A stretch of DNA of 64,000 bases from CAXXXW01 sp963665555. GTDB taxonomy: Bacteria; Pseudomonadota; Alphaproteobacteria; Thalassobaculales; Thalassobaculaceae. The stretch's first letter is position 1, and every line of letters begins with the position of its first letter. The stretch covers positions 620,001-684,000 of the forward strand of contig OY762308.1 in assembly GCA_963665555.2 (NCBI GenBank). The letters are read 5' to 3'. Positions 32,829-41,721 of the stretch are shown here, in pieces. The position numbers and the translations under genes were made by a program. Under the pieces are notes generated by a model, which was not told the origin of the DNA, did not search any database, and saw only the letters and a program-made list of their open reading frames with translations.

Positions 32829-34154
32829 GTGGGAACGGTTCGGCGGGAAACGCGCGGCGGCGCGGCGCGGCGGGCGGCGCTGGCGTGCCTGGCGCTCGCC
32901 CTGTTCGCGGCGGCGCTGTTCGGCGCCGCGCCGGCGCAGGCGCGCTACGCCGCGCTGGTCATGGACGCCGACACCGGGCGGGTGCTGTACGCCCGCAACG
33001 CCGACACGCGCCGCTATCCGGCCTCGCTCACCAAGATCATGACGCTCTACATGGTGTTCGACGCGCTGGAGCGCGGCAAGTGGACGATGAGGACGCGGCT
33101 GAAGGTCTCGCGCCGGGCGGCGCGCCAGCCGCCGACGCGCCTCGGCCTGCGGCCGGGGAGCGCCATAAGCGTGCGCGACGCGATCCTGGCGCTGGTCACG
33201 CGCTCGGCGAACGATGTCGCCGCCGTGGTGGCGGAGAACATGGCCGGGACCGAGGCGCGCTTCGCCGCGCGCATGACGAAGCGCGCCCGGAGCCTCGGCA
33301 TGTCGCGCACCGTCTTCCGCAACGCCTCCGGCCTGCCCAACCGCAAGCAGAAAAGCACGGCGCGCGACATGGCCCGCCTCGCGGTGGCGATCCGCCGCGA
33401 TTTCCCGCAATACTACAAGTTCTTCCGGGTCAAGAGCTTCCGTTACGGCAAGCGCGTTTACCGCAACCACAACAAGCTGCTGCGGCGCTACGCCGGGACG
33501 GACGGGATCAAGACCGGCTACACGCGGGCGTCGGGCTTCAACCTCGTCGCCGCGGCCAACCGGCGCGGGCACCGCCTGATCGGCGTGGTGTTCGGCGGCA
33601 AGACCGGCCCGAGGCGCGACCGCCACATGATGAAGCTGCTCGACCGCGGCTTCGCGCGCATGGGCCGGATCGCCCGGCATCGCGCGCCGCCGCTGCCGGA
33701 GCCGCGGCCCGGCACGACATGGGCCGCGCCGCCGGCCATGGCGGCGGTGGCGCTTCCGGTCGTGTCGCCGCGCCACGGCGCCGCCCGCCACGCCGCAGCC
33801 GCCCGCCGCGCCGCGGCCGCGCCGGCGCTCCCCGCCGCCGCGCCGGCGCGCGTCGCGCCGCCGCTTCCGCCGTCGGAGCGCTGGGGCATCCAGGTCGGCG
33901 TCTATTCCGGCGCCGCGCCGGCGCGCGCCGCCATCGCGATCGCCCGCGCCTATCTTCGCGGCGACCTCGCCGGGGCGCGGGACGCGGTGGGCCGCGCGCT
34001 GCGCCACGGCGGGACGATCCATCGCGCCCGCGTCATGGGCCTGACCGAGGCCGAGGCGCGCGCCGCCTGCGCGGCGCTGACGGCGCGGCGGCTGCCCTGT
34101 TCGCCGGTCCCGCCGCCGGATGTGGACCTGGCGGCGGCCCCGGCGCGGGGATAG
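32829..34154 (+). CDS. Serine-type D-Ala-D-Ala carboxypeptidase with SPOR domain
   Basis: A 441-residue exported penicillin-binding protein (peptidase S11, DacA/DacF type) that trims the terminal D-Ala of peptidoglycan stem peptides. A signal peptide (residues 1–38, ending APAQA) precedes the transpeptidase-fold domain with SLTK (Ser66, Lys69), SAN (126–128) and KTG (228–230). A basic, Ala/Pro-rich linker follows and a C-terminal SPOR domain from about residue 358 (RWGIQVGVYSGAAPARAAI), which binds denuded glycan at division sites. GTG at 32829 was chosen because GAGGGGAAG lies upstream and the signal peptide then begins properly. Confidence 0.88.
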   Translation: MGTVRRETRGGAARRAALACLALALFAAALFGAAPAQARYAALVMDADTGRVLYARNADTRRYPASLTKIMTLYMVFDALERGKWTMRTRLKVSRRAARQPPTRLGLRPGSAISVRDAILALVTRSANDVAAVVAENMAGTEARFAARMTKRARSLGMSRTVFRNASGLPNRKQKSTARDMARLAVAIRRDFPQYYKFFRVKSFRYGKRVYRNHNKLLRRYAGTDGIKTGYTRASGFNLVAAANRRGHRLIGVVFGGKTGPRRDRHMMKLLDRGFARMGRIARHRAPPLPEPRPGTTWAAPPAMAAVALPVVSPRHGAARHAAAARRAAAAPALPAAAPARVAPPLPPSERWGIQVGVYSGAAPARAAIAIARAYLRGDLAGARDAVGRALRHGGTIHRARVMGLTEAEARAACAALTARRLPCSPVPPPDVDLAAAPARG

Positions 34155-34191
34155 CGCGCGGCCCGCGCCGGCGTCCTCGCGCCCCGCGCCG

Positions 34192-35580
34192 TCAGAGTTC
34201 GGGCGGCTCCAGCCCGGCGCCGCGCAGCGCGGCGGCGAGTTCCGCCTTGAGCCGCGCCAGCCCCGCCTCGTCGCCCGATTCGCAGCGCGCGACCAGCGCG
34301 TCCTGCGTGTTCGAGGCGCGCAGCAGCCACCAGCCGTCGGCCCCGCGCACCCGCGCCCCGTCCACTTCCGAGACCTCGACATCGCGCCGCCCGGCCAGCC
34401 CGGCCTTGACCCGCTCGACGACGGCGAACTTGCGCTCCTCCGGGCAGGGGAAGCGCAGTTCCGGCGTGCTGACGGTCTCCGGCAGCCGGGCGGCGATCGC
34501 CGACAGCGGCTCGTCCCGCCGGCCGACGGTCTCGACCAGGCGCAGCGCGGCGTAGAGCGCGTCGTCGAACCCGTAATAGCGGTCGGCGAAGAAGATGTGC
34601 CCGCTCATCTCGCCCGCCAGCGGGGCGCCGGTCTCGGCCATGAGCCGCTTGATCGGCGCGTGGCCGGTCCGCGACATGAGCGGCGCGCCGCCGAGTTCGG
34701 CCACCCGGTCGAACAGCGCCTGGCTCGCCTTCACATCGGCGATCACCGTGGCGCCCGGACGCGCGCGCAGCACATCCTCGGCCAGGATGGCGAGGAGCCG
34801 GTCGCCCCACACGATCCGGCCCGCCTCGTCCACCGCGCCGATCCGGTCGCCGTCGCCGTCGAAGGCGACGCCGAGATCGGCGCCGCTCCGCGCCACCGCC
34901 GCGCGCAGGTGCTCCAGGTTCTCCGGCAGGGTCGGGTCCGGGTGGTGGTTGGGAAAGCGGCCGTCCACCTCGGCGAACAGCACCTCGTGCCGGCCCGGCA
35001 GGGCGCGGACCAGCCGGGAGACCGCCGGCCCCGTCGCGCCGTTGCCGCAGTCCCAGACGACCGAGAGCGGCCGGCCGAACGCGATGTCCTCCGTCAGGCG
35101 CGCGATCCAGGCGTCGAGCACGCCCGGCTCGGCCGTTATCCGGCCCGCGCCCGAGGCGAAGGCGCCGCGAGCGGCGAGGTCGCCGAGCGCCTGGAGGTCG
35201 GCCCCGTAAAAGGGCGCGGTCCCCAGCGTCGTCTTGAAGCCGTTGTACTCCGGCGGGTTGTGCGACCCCGTGACCATGACGCCCCCGCCCGCCTCCAGGA
35301 CATGGACGGCGTAGTAGAGCGCCGGCGTGGGGCAGGGGCCGATGGCGCGGACCTCCAGCCCGGTCGCCGCCAGCCCCTCGACCAGCGCCGCCTCCAGCGC
35401 CGGCGAACTCGGCCGCCCGTCCCGCCCGACGGCGACGGACGCGCCGCCGGCCTCGACGATCCGTGTCCCGAAGGCGCGGCCGAGCGCGCGCGCGTCGTCC
35501 TCCGCCAGGGTTTCGCCGACCACGCCGCGCGCGTCGTATTCGCGCAGGAAGGTGGGGTGGAAGCGGTGCGCCGCGCTCAT
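34192..35580 (-). CDS. Phosphomannomutase/phosphoglucomutase
   Basis: A 462-residue alpha-D-phosphohexomutase that interconverts mannose (or glucose) 6- and 1-phosphates. Visible: the start FLREYDARGVVGETL, the phosphoserine loop VTGSHNPPEYNGFK, the metal-binding DGDGDRIG, the sugar-binding GEMSGHIFFADRYYGFDDALYA and the C-terminal phosphate-binding LLRASNTQDALVAR. All four domains are intact. The ATG at 35580 overlaps the ugd stop (ATGA), so it is translationally coupled to ugd; together they supply nucleotide sugars for surface polysaccharide. Confidence 0.92.
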   Translation of the reverse strand: MSAAHRFHPTFLREYDARGVVGETLAEDDARALGRAFGTRIVEAGGASVAVGRDGRPSSPALEAALVEGLAATGLEVRAIGPCPTPALYYAVHVLEAGGGVMVTGSHNPPEYNGFKTTLGTAPFYGADLQALGDLAARGAFASGAGRITAEPGVLDAWIARLTEDIAFGRPLSVVWDCGNGATGPAVSRLVRALPGRHEVLFAEVDGRFPNHHPDPTLPENLEHLRAAVARSGADLGVAFDGDGDRIGAVDEAGRIVWGDRLLAILAEDVLRARPGATVIADVKASQALFDRVAELGGAPLMSRTGHAPIKRLMAETGAPLAGEMSGHIFFADRYYGFDDALYAALRLVETVGRRDEPLSAIAARLPETVSTPELRFPCPEERKFAVVERVKAGLAGRRDVEVSEVDGARVRGADGWWLLRASNTQDALVARCESGDEAGLARLKAELAAALRGAGLEPPEL

Positions 35581-36926
35581 GCCGGGCCTCCCGCGTCTCC
35601 GCCGGCGGGGCCGCCCGCCGCGCCGGGGCGGCCGACGCAGCTGTAGCGGAAGCCGGCGGCGGCCATCTCCCCGGGGTTGTAGACATTCCTGAGGTCGATC
35701 ATCGTCGGAGAGGCCAGCAGCGCGCGGGCGCGCGCCAGGTCCAGCCCGCGGAACTCGTTCCACTCCGTCAGCAGCGCCACCGCGTCCGCCCCCTCCATGG
35801 CGGCGTAGGCGTCGTCGCGCCACTCGACGCCGGGCAGCAGGCGGCGCGCCTCCGCCATGCCTTCGGGGTCGTAGGCTTGCACCCGCGCGCCGGCGGCCTG
35901 CAGCGCGGGCACGATGTCGAGGCTCGGCGCGTCGCGCATGTCGTCGGTGTTCGGCTTGAAGGTGACGCCGAGGACGGCGACGGTCCGGCCGGCGAGGTCG
36001 CCGCCGAGGGCGGCCGCGATCCGGCCGGCCATGCCCTTCTTGCGGCGTTCGTTCACATCGATGACGGTCTCGACGATGCCGAGCGGCGCGCCCGCCTCCC
36101 GCGCGGTGCGGGCCAGGGCCAGCGCGTCCTTCGGGAAGCAGGAGCCGCCGTAGCCCGGCCCCGGGTGCAGGAACTTGCCGCCGATGCGGCGGTCCAGCCC
36201 GATCCCCCTCGCCACGTCGTGCACATCCGCGCCGACGCGCTCGCACAGGTCGGCCATCTCGTTGACGAAGGTGACCTTGGCCGCGAGGAAGGCGTTGGCG
36301 GCGTATTTGGTGAGTTCGCTGGTCTCCGGCGAGGTGAAAACGATCGGCGTCTCGATCAGGAACAGCGGGCGGTAGATTTCGCGCATGACCGCGCGGGCGC
36401 GCTCGCTGTCGGCGCCGATCACCACCCGGTCCGGCCGCATGAAGTCCTCGATCGCCGATCCCTCGCGCAGGAACTCCGGGTTGGAGCACATGTCGAAATC
36501 GGCGTCCGGGCGCAGGCCGCGGATGAGGTTTCCCACCTCCCGGCAGGCGCCGACCGGGACGGTCGATTTGGTGACGACGACGGTGTAGCCGGAAAGCGCG
36601 CCGGCGATCTCGCGCGCGGCGGCGTGGACATAGGAGAGGTCGGCGTGGCCGTCGCCGCGGCGGCTCGGCGTGCCGACGGCGATGAACACGGCGTCCGCGC
36701 CCGCGACGGCCGCGCCGAGGCCGGTCGAAAAGGCGAGGCGGCCGGCGCGCACATTGCCGGCCACGAGGCGGTCCAGCCCCGGCTCGAAAATCGGCGTCTC
36801 GCCCCGTTCGAGGCGGTCGATCCTCCCGGCGTCCCGGTCCACGCAGACCACGTCGGCCCCGAACTCGGAGAAGCACGCCCCGGTCACCAGGCCCACGTAT
36901 CCGGCGCCGATCATCGCGATGCGCAT
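35577..36926 (-). CDS. ugd: UDP-glucose 6-dehydrogenase
   Basis: A 449-residue NAD-dependent enzyme making UDP-glucuronate. The N-terminal Rossmann motif is MIGAGYVGLVTGACFSEFG; the catalytic cysteine is in PGPGYGGSCFPKDALAL; the central helix TSELTKYAANAFLAAKVTFVNEM and the C-terminal GVTFKPNTDDMRDAPSLDIV are diagnostic. The C-terminus carries a low-complexity Gly/Pro/Ala tail. The product can feed acidic capsule or lipid A modification, but no such glycosyltransferase is in the window. Confidence 0.94.
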   Translation of the reverse strand: MRIAMIGAGYVGLVTGACFSEFGADVVCVDRDAGRIDRLERGETPIFEPGLDRLVAGNVRAGRLAFSTGLGAAVAGADAVFIAVGTPSRRGDGHADLSYVHAAAREIAGALSGYTVVVTKSTVPVGACREVGNLIRGLRPDADFDMCSNPEFLREGSAIEDFMRPDRVVIGADSERARAVMREIYRPLFLIETPIVFTSPETSELTKYAANAFLAAKVTFVNEMADLCERVGADVHDVARGIGLDRRIGGKFLHPGPGYGGSCFPKDALALARTAREAGAPLGIVETVIDVNERRKKGMAGRIAAALGGDLAGRTVAVLGVTFKPNTDDMRDAPSLDIVPALQAAGARVQAYDPEGMAEARRLLPGVEWRDDAYAAMEGADAVALLTEWNEFRGLDLARARALLASPTMIDLRNVYNPGEMAAAGFRYSCVGRPGAAGGPAGGDAGGPA

Positions 36927-37020
36927 GGCGTCCTCCGTCCGGGCCGGCGGTTCGCGGGCGCCCGGCGCCGGGTCATGCCACAGCCCCGCGCCGAAGCCAA
37001 CCGCCGCCCGGCGCGGCGGT

Positions 37021-37752
37021 TCAGGACGCGCCCAGCAGGACCTCCTTGGCGCGGTTGATCTGCGCGGCGAGGAAGGTGGAGCCGCCCCGGTCCGGATGGT
37101 TGGCCAGCATCAGGCGGCGATGCGCCTCGCGCACCTCCGCCGCGCCGGCGCCCTCCTCCAGGCCGAGGATTTCCAGGGCCTGGGCGCGCGTCATCGGGCC
37201 GGCCCCCGCGCCCGCGCCGCCGCCTCCGCCCGCCGCGCCGCCGCCGCCGGCGGCGGAGCGCCACTCGTCGCCGTGCGCCCGGTCGATATAGCTCTCCAGC
37301 AGGCGGGCCGATTGCGGGTCGTCGGCGCATTCGGCCAGCAGGTCGAGCAGGTCCTCCAGCCCCATGTCCTCCAGCCGCCGGCCGGAATGGCGGCCTTGCG
37401 TCACGCTTCCGGCCATCGCGCCGGTGTCGTGGTCCAGCGTCATTTCGAGGAACGCGGCGCGCACCGAGGAGGTCTGGCCCGGACTCGGCCCGGCCGCCGT
37501 CTTGGCGGCGTTGCGGAACCGCTGGGCCAGCGCGCGCCAGCGCAGCAGCAGGGGCAGGGCGAGCAGCGCCGCCGACCACAGGAAATGCAGGTTGCCGCGC
37601 GCCAGCAGCGCGATCAGCGCGCCGGCGCCGCCGAGGATCAGCGTCCATTTCAGCGCGCGGCGCAGCTTGGCCGGCTCGGCGTTCAGCAGCCAGTAGCCGA
37701 GCAGGGCGAGGCCGGCGGCGACACAGACGCCCAGGACCAGCAGGTGCAGCAT
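37021..37752 (-). CDS. Membrane-anchored DnaJ-domain protein
   Basis: A 243-residue protein: two N-terminal membrane helices (about 3–22 and 35–50, possibly a third to 70), a cytosolic spacer, a Gly/Ala-rich linker (about 168–185), and a C-terminal J domain, MTRAQALEILGLEEGAGAAEVREAHRRLMLANHPDRGGSTFLAAQINRAKEVLL, with the HPD motif that stimulates Hsp70. The topology, with the J domain at the C-terminus, matches a conserved alphaproteobacterial DjlA/TIM14-like group. It starts 10 bp after the VWA gene, so the two are one unit. The client is unknown. Confidence 0.85.
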   Translation of the reverse strand: MLHLLVLGVCVAAGLALLGYWLLNAEPAKLRRALKWTLILGGAGALIALLARGNLHFLWSAALLALPLLLRWRALAQRFRNAAKTAAGPSPGQTSSVRAAFLEMTLDHDTGAMAGSVTQGRHSGRRLEDMGLEDLLDLLAECADDPQSARLLESYIDRAHGDEWRSAAGGGGAAGGGGGAGAGAGPMTRAQALEILGLEEGAGAAEVREAHRRLMLANHPDRGGSTFLAAQINRAKEVLLGAS

Positions 37753-37762
37753 CGCGGCGCGC

Positions 37763-38548
37763 TCAGTTCCCGATCCGGTGCGTCAGGCGCAGCGCCTCGC
37801 CGCCCTTGCGCCGGGAGTAGTTCTCCAGCGCGCGGCGGCCGCCGGCCGCGTACACCGCCACCGCGCCCAGCAATTCGCGCAACTGGCGCGCGCTGGAGGC
37901 GTCGAACGGGCAGTAGGCGCCCTTGCTGAGCCGCGCGACCTGCTCCAGCCCGCGCCGCGCCAGCGGGTCGCCGCCCTCGTGGAAGCAGAAGACGGGAACG
38001 CCGAGCATCCCGAGTTCGCCGGCGGCGTGGCAGACCGCGTCGATGTCCTCCTCGAAGGCGTCGCCGACGAAGACCAGCGCCCGCACCGTTTCCGCGCGGG
38101 TCTCGCGGGCCGCGTGGCGCAGCAGCTTCTCGATCTGGGTCTGGCCGCCGAGGCAGCGCACGCCGGTCATCTCCCGCAGCAGCCGCGCCGAATCGGACAT
38201 CCAGCCGCTGGCCCGGAACTCCCCGAAGCCGCGGTAATAGGCAAGCTGGATCTCCAGCCCGCCGAGGCCGTCCGTCTCGCGGAACATCTCGGCCTGCAGG
38301 TGGCAGGCGCGGTCCCAGCTCGGCTCCCGGCTCGCGGTGGCGTCCATGGCGAAGATCAGCCGGCCCGGCTTGCCCGTCGCGGCCGCCGGCGCCATCGCCC
38401 GGACCCTGCCGAGGAAGGCGTCGACATCGCGCCGGGACGACCGGCCCGCCGCGTCGAGGAAGGCGTCGACCTCGGCCCGGTCCGACTCCGGGCGCGGCGC
38501 CGGCGCGTTCCGCCCGGGCCCTTCCCCGTCCCTGTCCGTTCCCGCCAT
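37763..38548 (-). CDS. VWA-domain protein
   Basis: A 261-residue soluble protein. After a charged, Pro-rich N-terminus, residues from about 60 form a von Willebrand A domain: LIFAMDATASREPSWD holds the MIDAS D-x-T-x-S variant, RCLGGQTQIEKLLRHA the second metal loop and VFVGDAFEEDIDAV the third strand. The C-terminal part (LSKGAYCPFDASSARQLRELLGAVAVYAAGG) is typical of an alphaproteobacterial family next to DnaJ-domain genes. No signal peptide, so it is probably cytosolic. The function is not known. Confidence 0.82.
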   Translation of the reverse strand: MAGTDRDGEGPGRNAPAPRPESDRAEVDAFLDAAGRSSRRDVDAFLGRVRAMAPAAATGKPGRLIFAMDATASREPSWDRACHLQAEMFRETDGLGGLEIQLAYYRGFGEFRASGWMSDSARLLREMTGVRCLGGQTQIEKLLRHAARETRAETVRALVFVGDAFEEDIDAVCHAAGELGMLGVPVFCFHEGGDPLARRGLEQVARLSKGAYCPFDASSARQLRELLGAVAVYAAGGRRALENYSRRKGGEALRLTHRIGN

Positions 38549-38636
38549 CCCGTCTTCCGCGCGCCGTGGCCCGCCCCATTATGTAGCGCGCGGGGCCGCG
38601 AAATCCAGCCGCGTTCTCCGGCGCGGGGAAGGGGCG

Positions 38637-40691
38637 CTATTCGGCGCGGACCCAGACCGCCGTGTCGTGGAACACGCCGCCGCCGTTCGGCGGGCCGGGA
38701 TCGGCGCTGACCAGCGCGTTGATCCCCACGCCCTCGACATAGGCGGTGTTGGGCCAGACGCTCTCCACCACCACGACATCGGGCAGCACGCCGTCGAACA
38801 GCCGGGCGTGGAGCAGCACGCTCCCCTGCGCGTTGCCGAGCCGGGCGAGGCCCCCGTCGGCAACGCCGAGCCGCGCCGCCGCCTCGGGGTGGAGCATGAC
38901 CGTCGGCCGGCCCTCGCGGGCGCGGCTGGTCGGCGTCTCGGTGAAGCTGGAGTTCAGGTAGTTGCGCGCGGGCGAGGTGACCATGCGGAACGGGCGCTCC
39001 GCCGTCGCCCGGTCGATCGCGTCGCAATGGTCCGGCAGGCCCGGCAGCACGCCGCCGAGCGGCCCCAGCGCCGACCAGTCGGCGCGGAAGCGGAACCTGC
39101 CGCTCGGCGTCGGGAAGCCGTTCAGGAAGTGGCCGTCCTCGAAGCTCGGCGAGACATCGTGCCACCGCTTCTCCAGCAACTCCTCCGCGCCCGGCAGGCC
39201 GGAGTCGCGCAGCGTGCGGTCCACCAGCTCCCAGGCCGTCATCTCGAAGCCCGGATGGGCCGCGCCGAGGCGGCGGGCCAGCGCGCGCGTGACCTCGTGG
39301 TTCGAGCGCGCCTCGCCGAGCGGTTCGATGACCGGGCGGTGGACCTGCACATGCATCTGCCCGCCGGCCTGGTAGACATCGTCGTGTTCGAGGAAGGTCG
39401 TCGCCGGCAGCACCACATCGGCCATTTTCGCGGTGTCGGTCATGAACTGCTCGTGCACGCAGAGGAACAGGTCCTCGCGCGCGAAGCCGCGCAGCACCCG
39501 GTGGGTGTCGGGCGCGACCGCCGCCGGGTTGGTGTTCTGGACCAGCATCGCCGTGACCGGCGGCCCCCGGCGCACGACCTCGTCCTCGCCGGTCAGCACC
39601 GGGCCGATGCGCGACATGTCGAGGATGCGGGTCGAGGGGTCGAGCGCGTCCGTCCCCTCGATCACGCTCTTGTTCCACTTGTAGACGATCCGGTTCGACC
39701 AGAAGGCGCCGCCGCCGCGATGGCGGAACTTGCCGCCCGCCGCCGCGATACAGGCGACGGCGTGAAGCTGCGCCGGCCCGTTGCGCGAGCGCGCGAAGCC
39801 GTAGCCGAGCCGGATATAGGTCCGGTCCGTCTCGCCGATCCGCCGCGCCAGCGCCTCGATCCGGGCCGCCGGAACGCCGGAGATCGCCTCGGCCCATTCC
39901 GGGGTCCGCGACGCGACATGCGCCTCCAGCGCGCGCCAGTCGTCGGTGTGGCGCGCCATGTAGTCGCGGTCGGCGAAGCCGTCGCGGAACAGGATGTGCA
40001 GGATGGCGCAGGCGACCGCCCCGTCGGTTCCCGGCCGCAGCAGGACGAACTCGTCGGCGGCCTGGGCCGTCGGGCTGCGGTAGGCGTCGACGACGACCAG
40101 ACGGGCGCCGCGCTCCTTGCGGGCGCGCGCGATATGGGTCATCGCGTTGACCTGGGTCGAGACCGGGTTGCCGCCCCACACGATAATGAGGTCCGACTCC
40201 GCCATCTCGCGCGGGTCCGGCCCCATCGGGCCGCCGGCCCCGGCGATCCAGCCGTTCATCGGGAGTTCGGTGCAGATGTTCGCCGCCTGGCGCGAATAGC
40301 GCATGACATGGCGCAGCCGCTGGATGCCGTCGCGCTGCACCAGGCCCATCGTGCCGGCGAAATAGTACGGCCAGACGGTCTCGGAGCCGTGTTCGGCCGC
40401 CCTGGCCCGGAAGGCGTCCGCCACCCGGTCCAAAGCCTCGTCCCACGGGATTTCGGCGAACGCGCCCTCGCCCTTCGCGCCGGTCCGCAGCAGCGGCCGG
40501 GTCAGCCGGTCCGGGTGGTGCACGCGCTCGGCGTAGCGCGCGACCTTGGCGCAGACCACGCCGGCGGTGTAGCTGTTGGCGGCGGCGCCGCGCACCCGGC
40601 CGATGGTCCGGTCGTCGATCCGCTCCACCTCCAGCGCGCAGGTGCTGGGGCAGTCGTGCGGGCAGACGGAATGGATCGTGTCGAGCGGCAT
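38637..40691 (-). CDS. Molybdopterin-dependent oxidoreductase with N-terminal 4Fe-4S site
   Basis: A 684-residue DMSO-reductase-family catalytic subunit. The N-terminus has a C-x3-C-x3-C-x28-C cluster motif (Cys10, 14, 18, 47) as in formate-dehydrogenase/nitrate-reductase-like and polysulfide-type enzymes. ICTELPMNGWIAGAGG, IIVWGGNPVSTQ, DKSVI-like EGTDALDPSTRI, QNTNPAAVAPDTHRV, and FMTDTAKMADVVLPATTFLEHDD are molybdopterin-guanine-dinucleotide-binding segments; the C-terminal domain begins near residue 560. No Tat signal is visible, so it is cytosolic. No partner subunit lies next to it, and the substrate cannot be deduced. Confidence 0.85.
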   Translation of the reverse strand: MPLDTIHSVCPHDCPSTCALEVERIDDRTIGRVRGAAANSYTAGVVCAKVARYAERVHHPDRLTRPLLRTGAKGEGAFAEIPWDEALDRVADAFRARAAEHGSETVWPYYFAGTMGLVQRDGIQRLRHVMRYSRQAANICTELPMNGWIAGAGGPMGPDPREMAESDLIIVWGGNPVSTQVNAMTHIARARKERGARLVVVDAYRSPTAQAADEFVLLRPGTDGAVACAILHILFRDGFADRDYMARHTDDWRALEAHVASRTPEWAEAISGVPAARIEALARRIGETDRTYIRLGYGFARSRNGPAQLHAVACIAAAGGKFRHRGGGAFWSNRIVYKWNKSVIEGTDALDPSTRILDMSRIGPVLTGEDEVVRRGPPVTAMLVQNTNPAAVAPDTHRVLRGFAREDLFLCVHEQFMTDTAKMADVVLPATTFLEHDDVYQAGGQMHVQVHRPVIEPLGEARSNHEVTRALARRLGAAHPGFEMTAWELVDRTLRDSGLPGAEELLEKRWHDVSPSFEDGHFLNGFPTPSGRFRFRADWSALGPLGGVLPGLPDHCDAIDRATAERPFRMVTSPARNYLNSSFTETPTSRAREGRPTVMLHPEAAARLGVADGGLARLGNAQGSVLLHARLFDGVLPDVVVVESVWPNTAYVEGVGINALVSADPGPPNGGGVFHDTAVWVRAE

Positions 40692-40759
40692 GGCGCGGCC
40701 TCCCGGCTGGAGGGTTCGGTCCCGGAACGCCGCAGGATAGGCCGTCGCGGCCCCGGACG

Positions 40760-41599
40760 CTAGCGGATCGCGCGGCGCAGCATCATGGCGATCGGGACCA
40801 TGCGGCCGATCGCGCTCCGGCGGAACTCCTCGATGGCCGCCTCGGCGCCCGGCGGCGCCGGGCCGGCGTCGATTTCGGCGGCGAGCCGGCCGCCCCGCGC
40901 GAGGCCGGCCTCGCGGGCGGCGTCCGCCAGGCGGTGCAGCCGCCCGTCGGCGTGGAGCGGCGCGATTGCGGTCCAGGCGAGCGCGAGGAAGCCCGGCCAG
41001 TGGGCGAGGTGGCGGTACAGGCTCGGAACGATCCGGTCGCCGGGCCGCGCGCCGAACTCCGAAAGCGCCATGACAAGCGCGCGGACATCCGGCTCCAGCC
41101 CGTCGAGCGGCGGCAGCGGGGGGATCGGCGTGGCGATCGCGGCCGGCGGCGGTCCGGCGGCGGGCGGCGCGTCCGAGGGCGCGGCCGACAGGGCCGAGAG
41201 CGCGACCAGGTTGGTCCCGTTGCCCCGGTTGTAGCTTTCGAGGACGGCGGCGATCGCGCCCATGTCGCGCTCCGGCGCGCCCGCGAGGCGGAGCGCCGAC
41301 GGCGGGAAGGGCGGCAGGACCGGCAGGTCGAGATCGTCGAACAGCGCCGCGCCCTCGCGCGCCGCCGCGCCGGAGGCGTAGACCGGCCGCAAGGCCCGCC
41401 ACGCCCAGGGCAGCGCGCCCCCGATCGTCGCCAGGTGGCGCCAGACCAGGTTGACCACGCCGATGCCGAGCGCGGCCCGGATGTCGGCGTAGATTTCCGC
41501 CGTCTCGCCCTCGGCGTCGGCCTCGGCGACGGCCGGGACCGGATCGGCCCCCGCCGCGCCGCCGCCCGGCGCCCCGCCGTTTCGCGCGTCGCGTTCCAT
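40760..41599 (-). CDS. DehI-family (group I) 2-haloacid dehalogenase-like protein
   Basis: A 279-residue protein with the internal duplication typical of DehI (PF10778): the first repeat contains EIYADIRAALGIGVVNLVWRHLATIGGALPWAWRALRPV, the second IVPSLYRHLAHWPGFLALAWTAIAPLHADGRL. DehI enzymes hydrolyse D- and L-2-haloacids without a covalent intermediate and are unrelated to HAD dehalogenases. Many genomic homologues are untested, so activity is inferred. It is divergent from the phytanoyl-CoA dioxygenase-like gene and follows the molybdoenzyme region on the same strand. Confidence 0.75.
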   Translation of the reverse strand: MERDARNGGAPGGGAAGADPVPAVAEADAEGETAEIYADIRAALGIGVVNLVWRHLATIGGALPWAWRALRPVYASGAAAREGAALFDDLDLPVLPPFPPSALRLAGAPERDMGAIAAVLESYNRGNGTNLVALSALSAAPSDAPPAAGPPPAAIATPIPPLPPLDGLEPDVRALVMALSEFGARPGDRIVPSLYRHLAHWPGFLALAWTAIAPLHADGRLHRLADAAREAGLARGGRLAAEIDAGPAPPGAEAAIEEFRRSAIGRMVPIAMMLRRAIR

Positions 41600-41721
41600 G
41601 GCGCCGGACTACCCCCGCCCGCCCCGCCGGTCAAGCGCGGCGCGTCCGTGTTGCCGAAACGGGCCGGGCGGGGCATGGTGCGGCGGCGGCGGCGCGGCGG
41701 GAAACGAAGGGGAGGGGAGCC

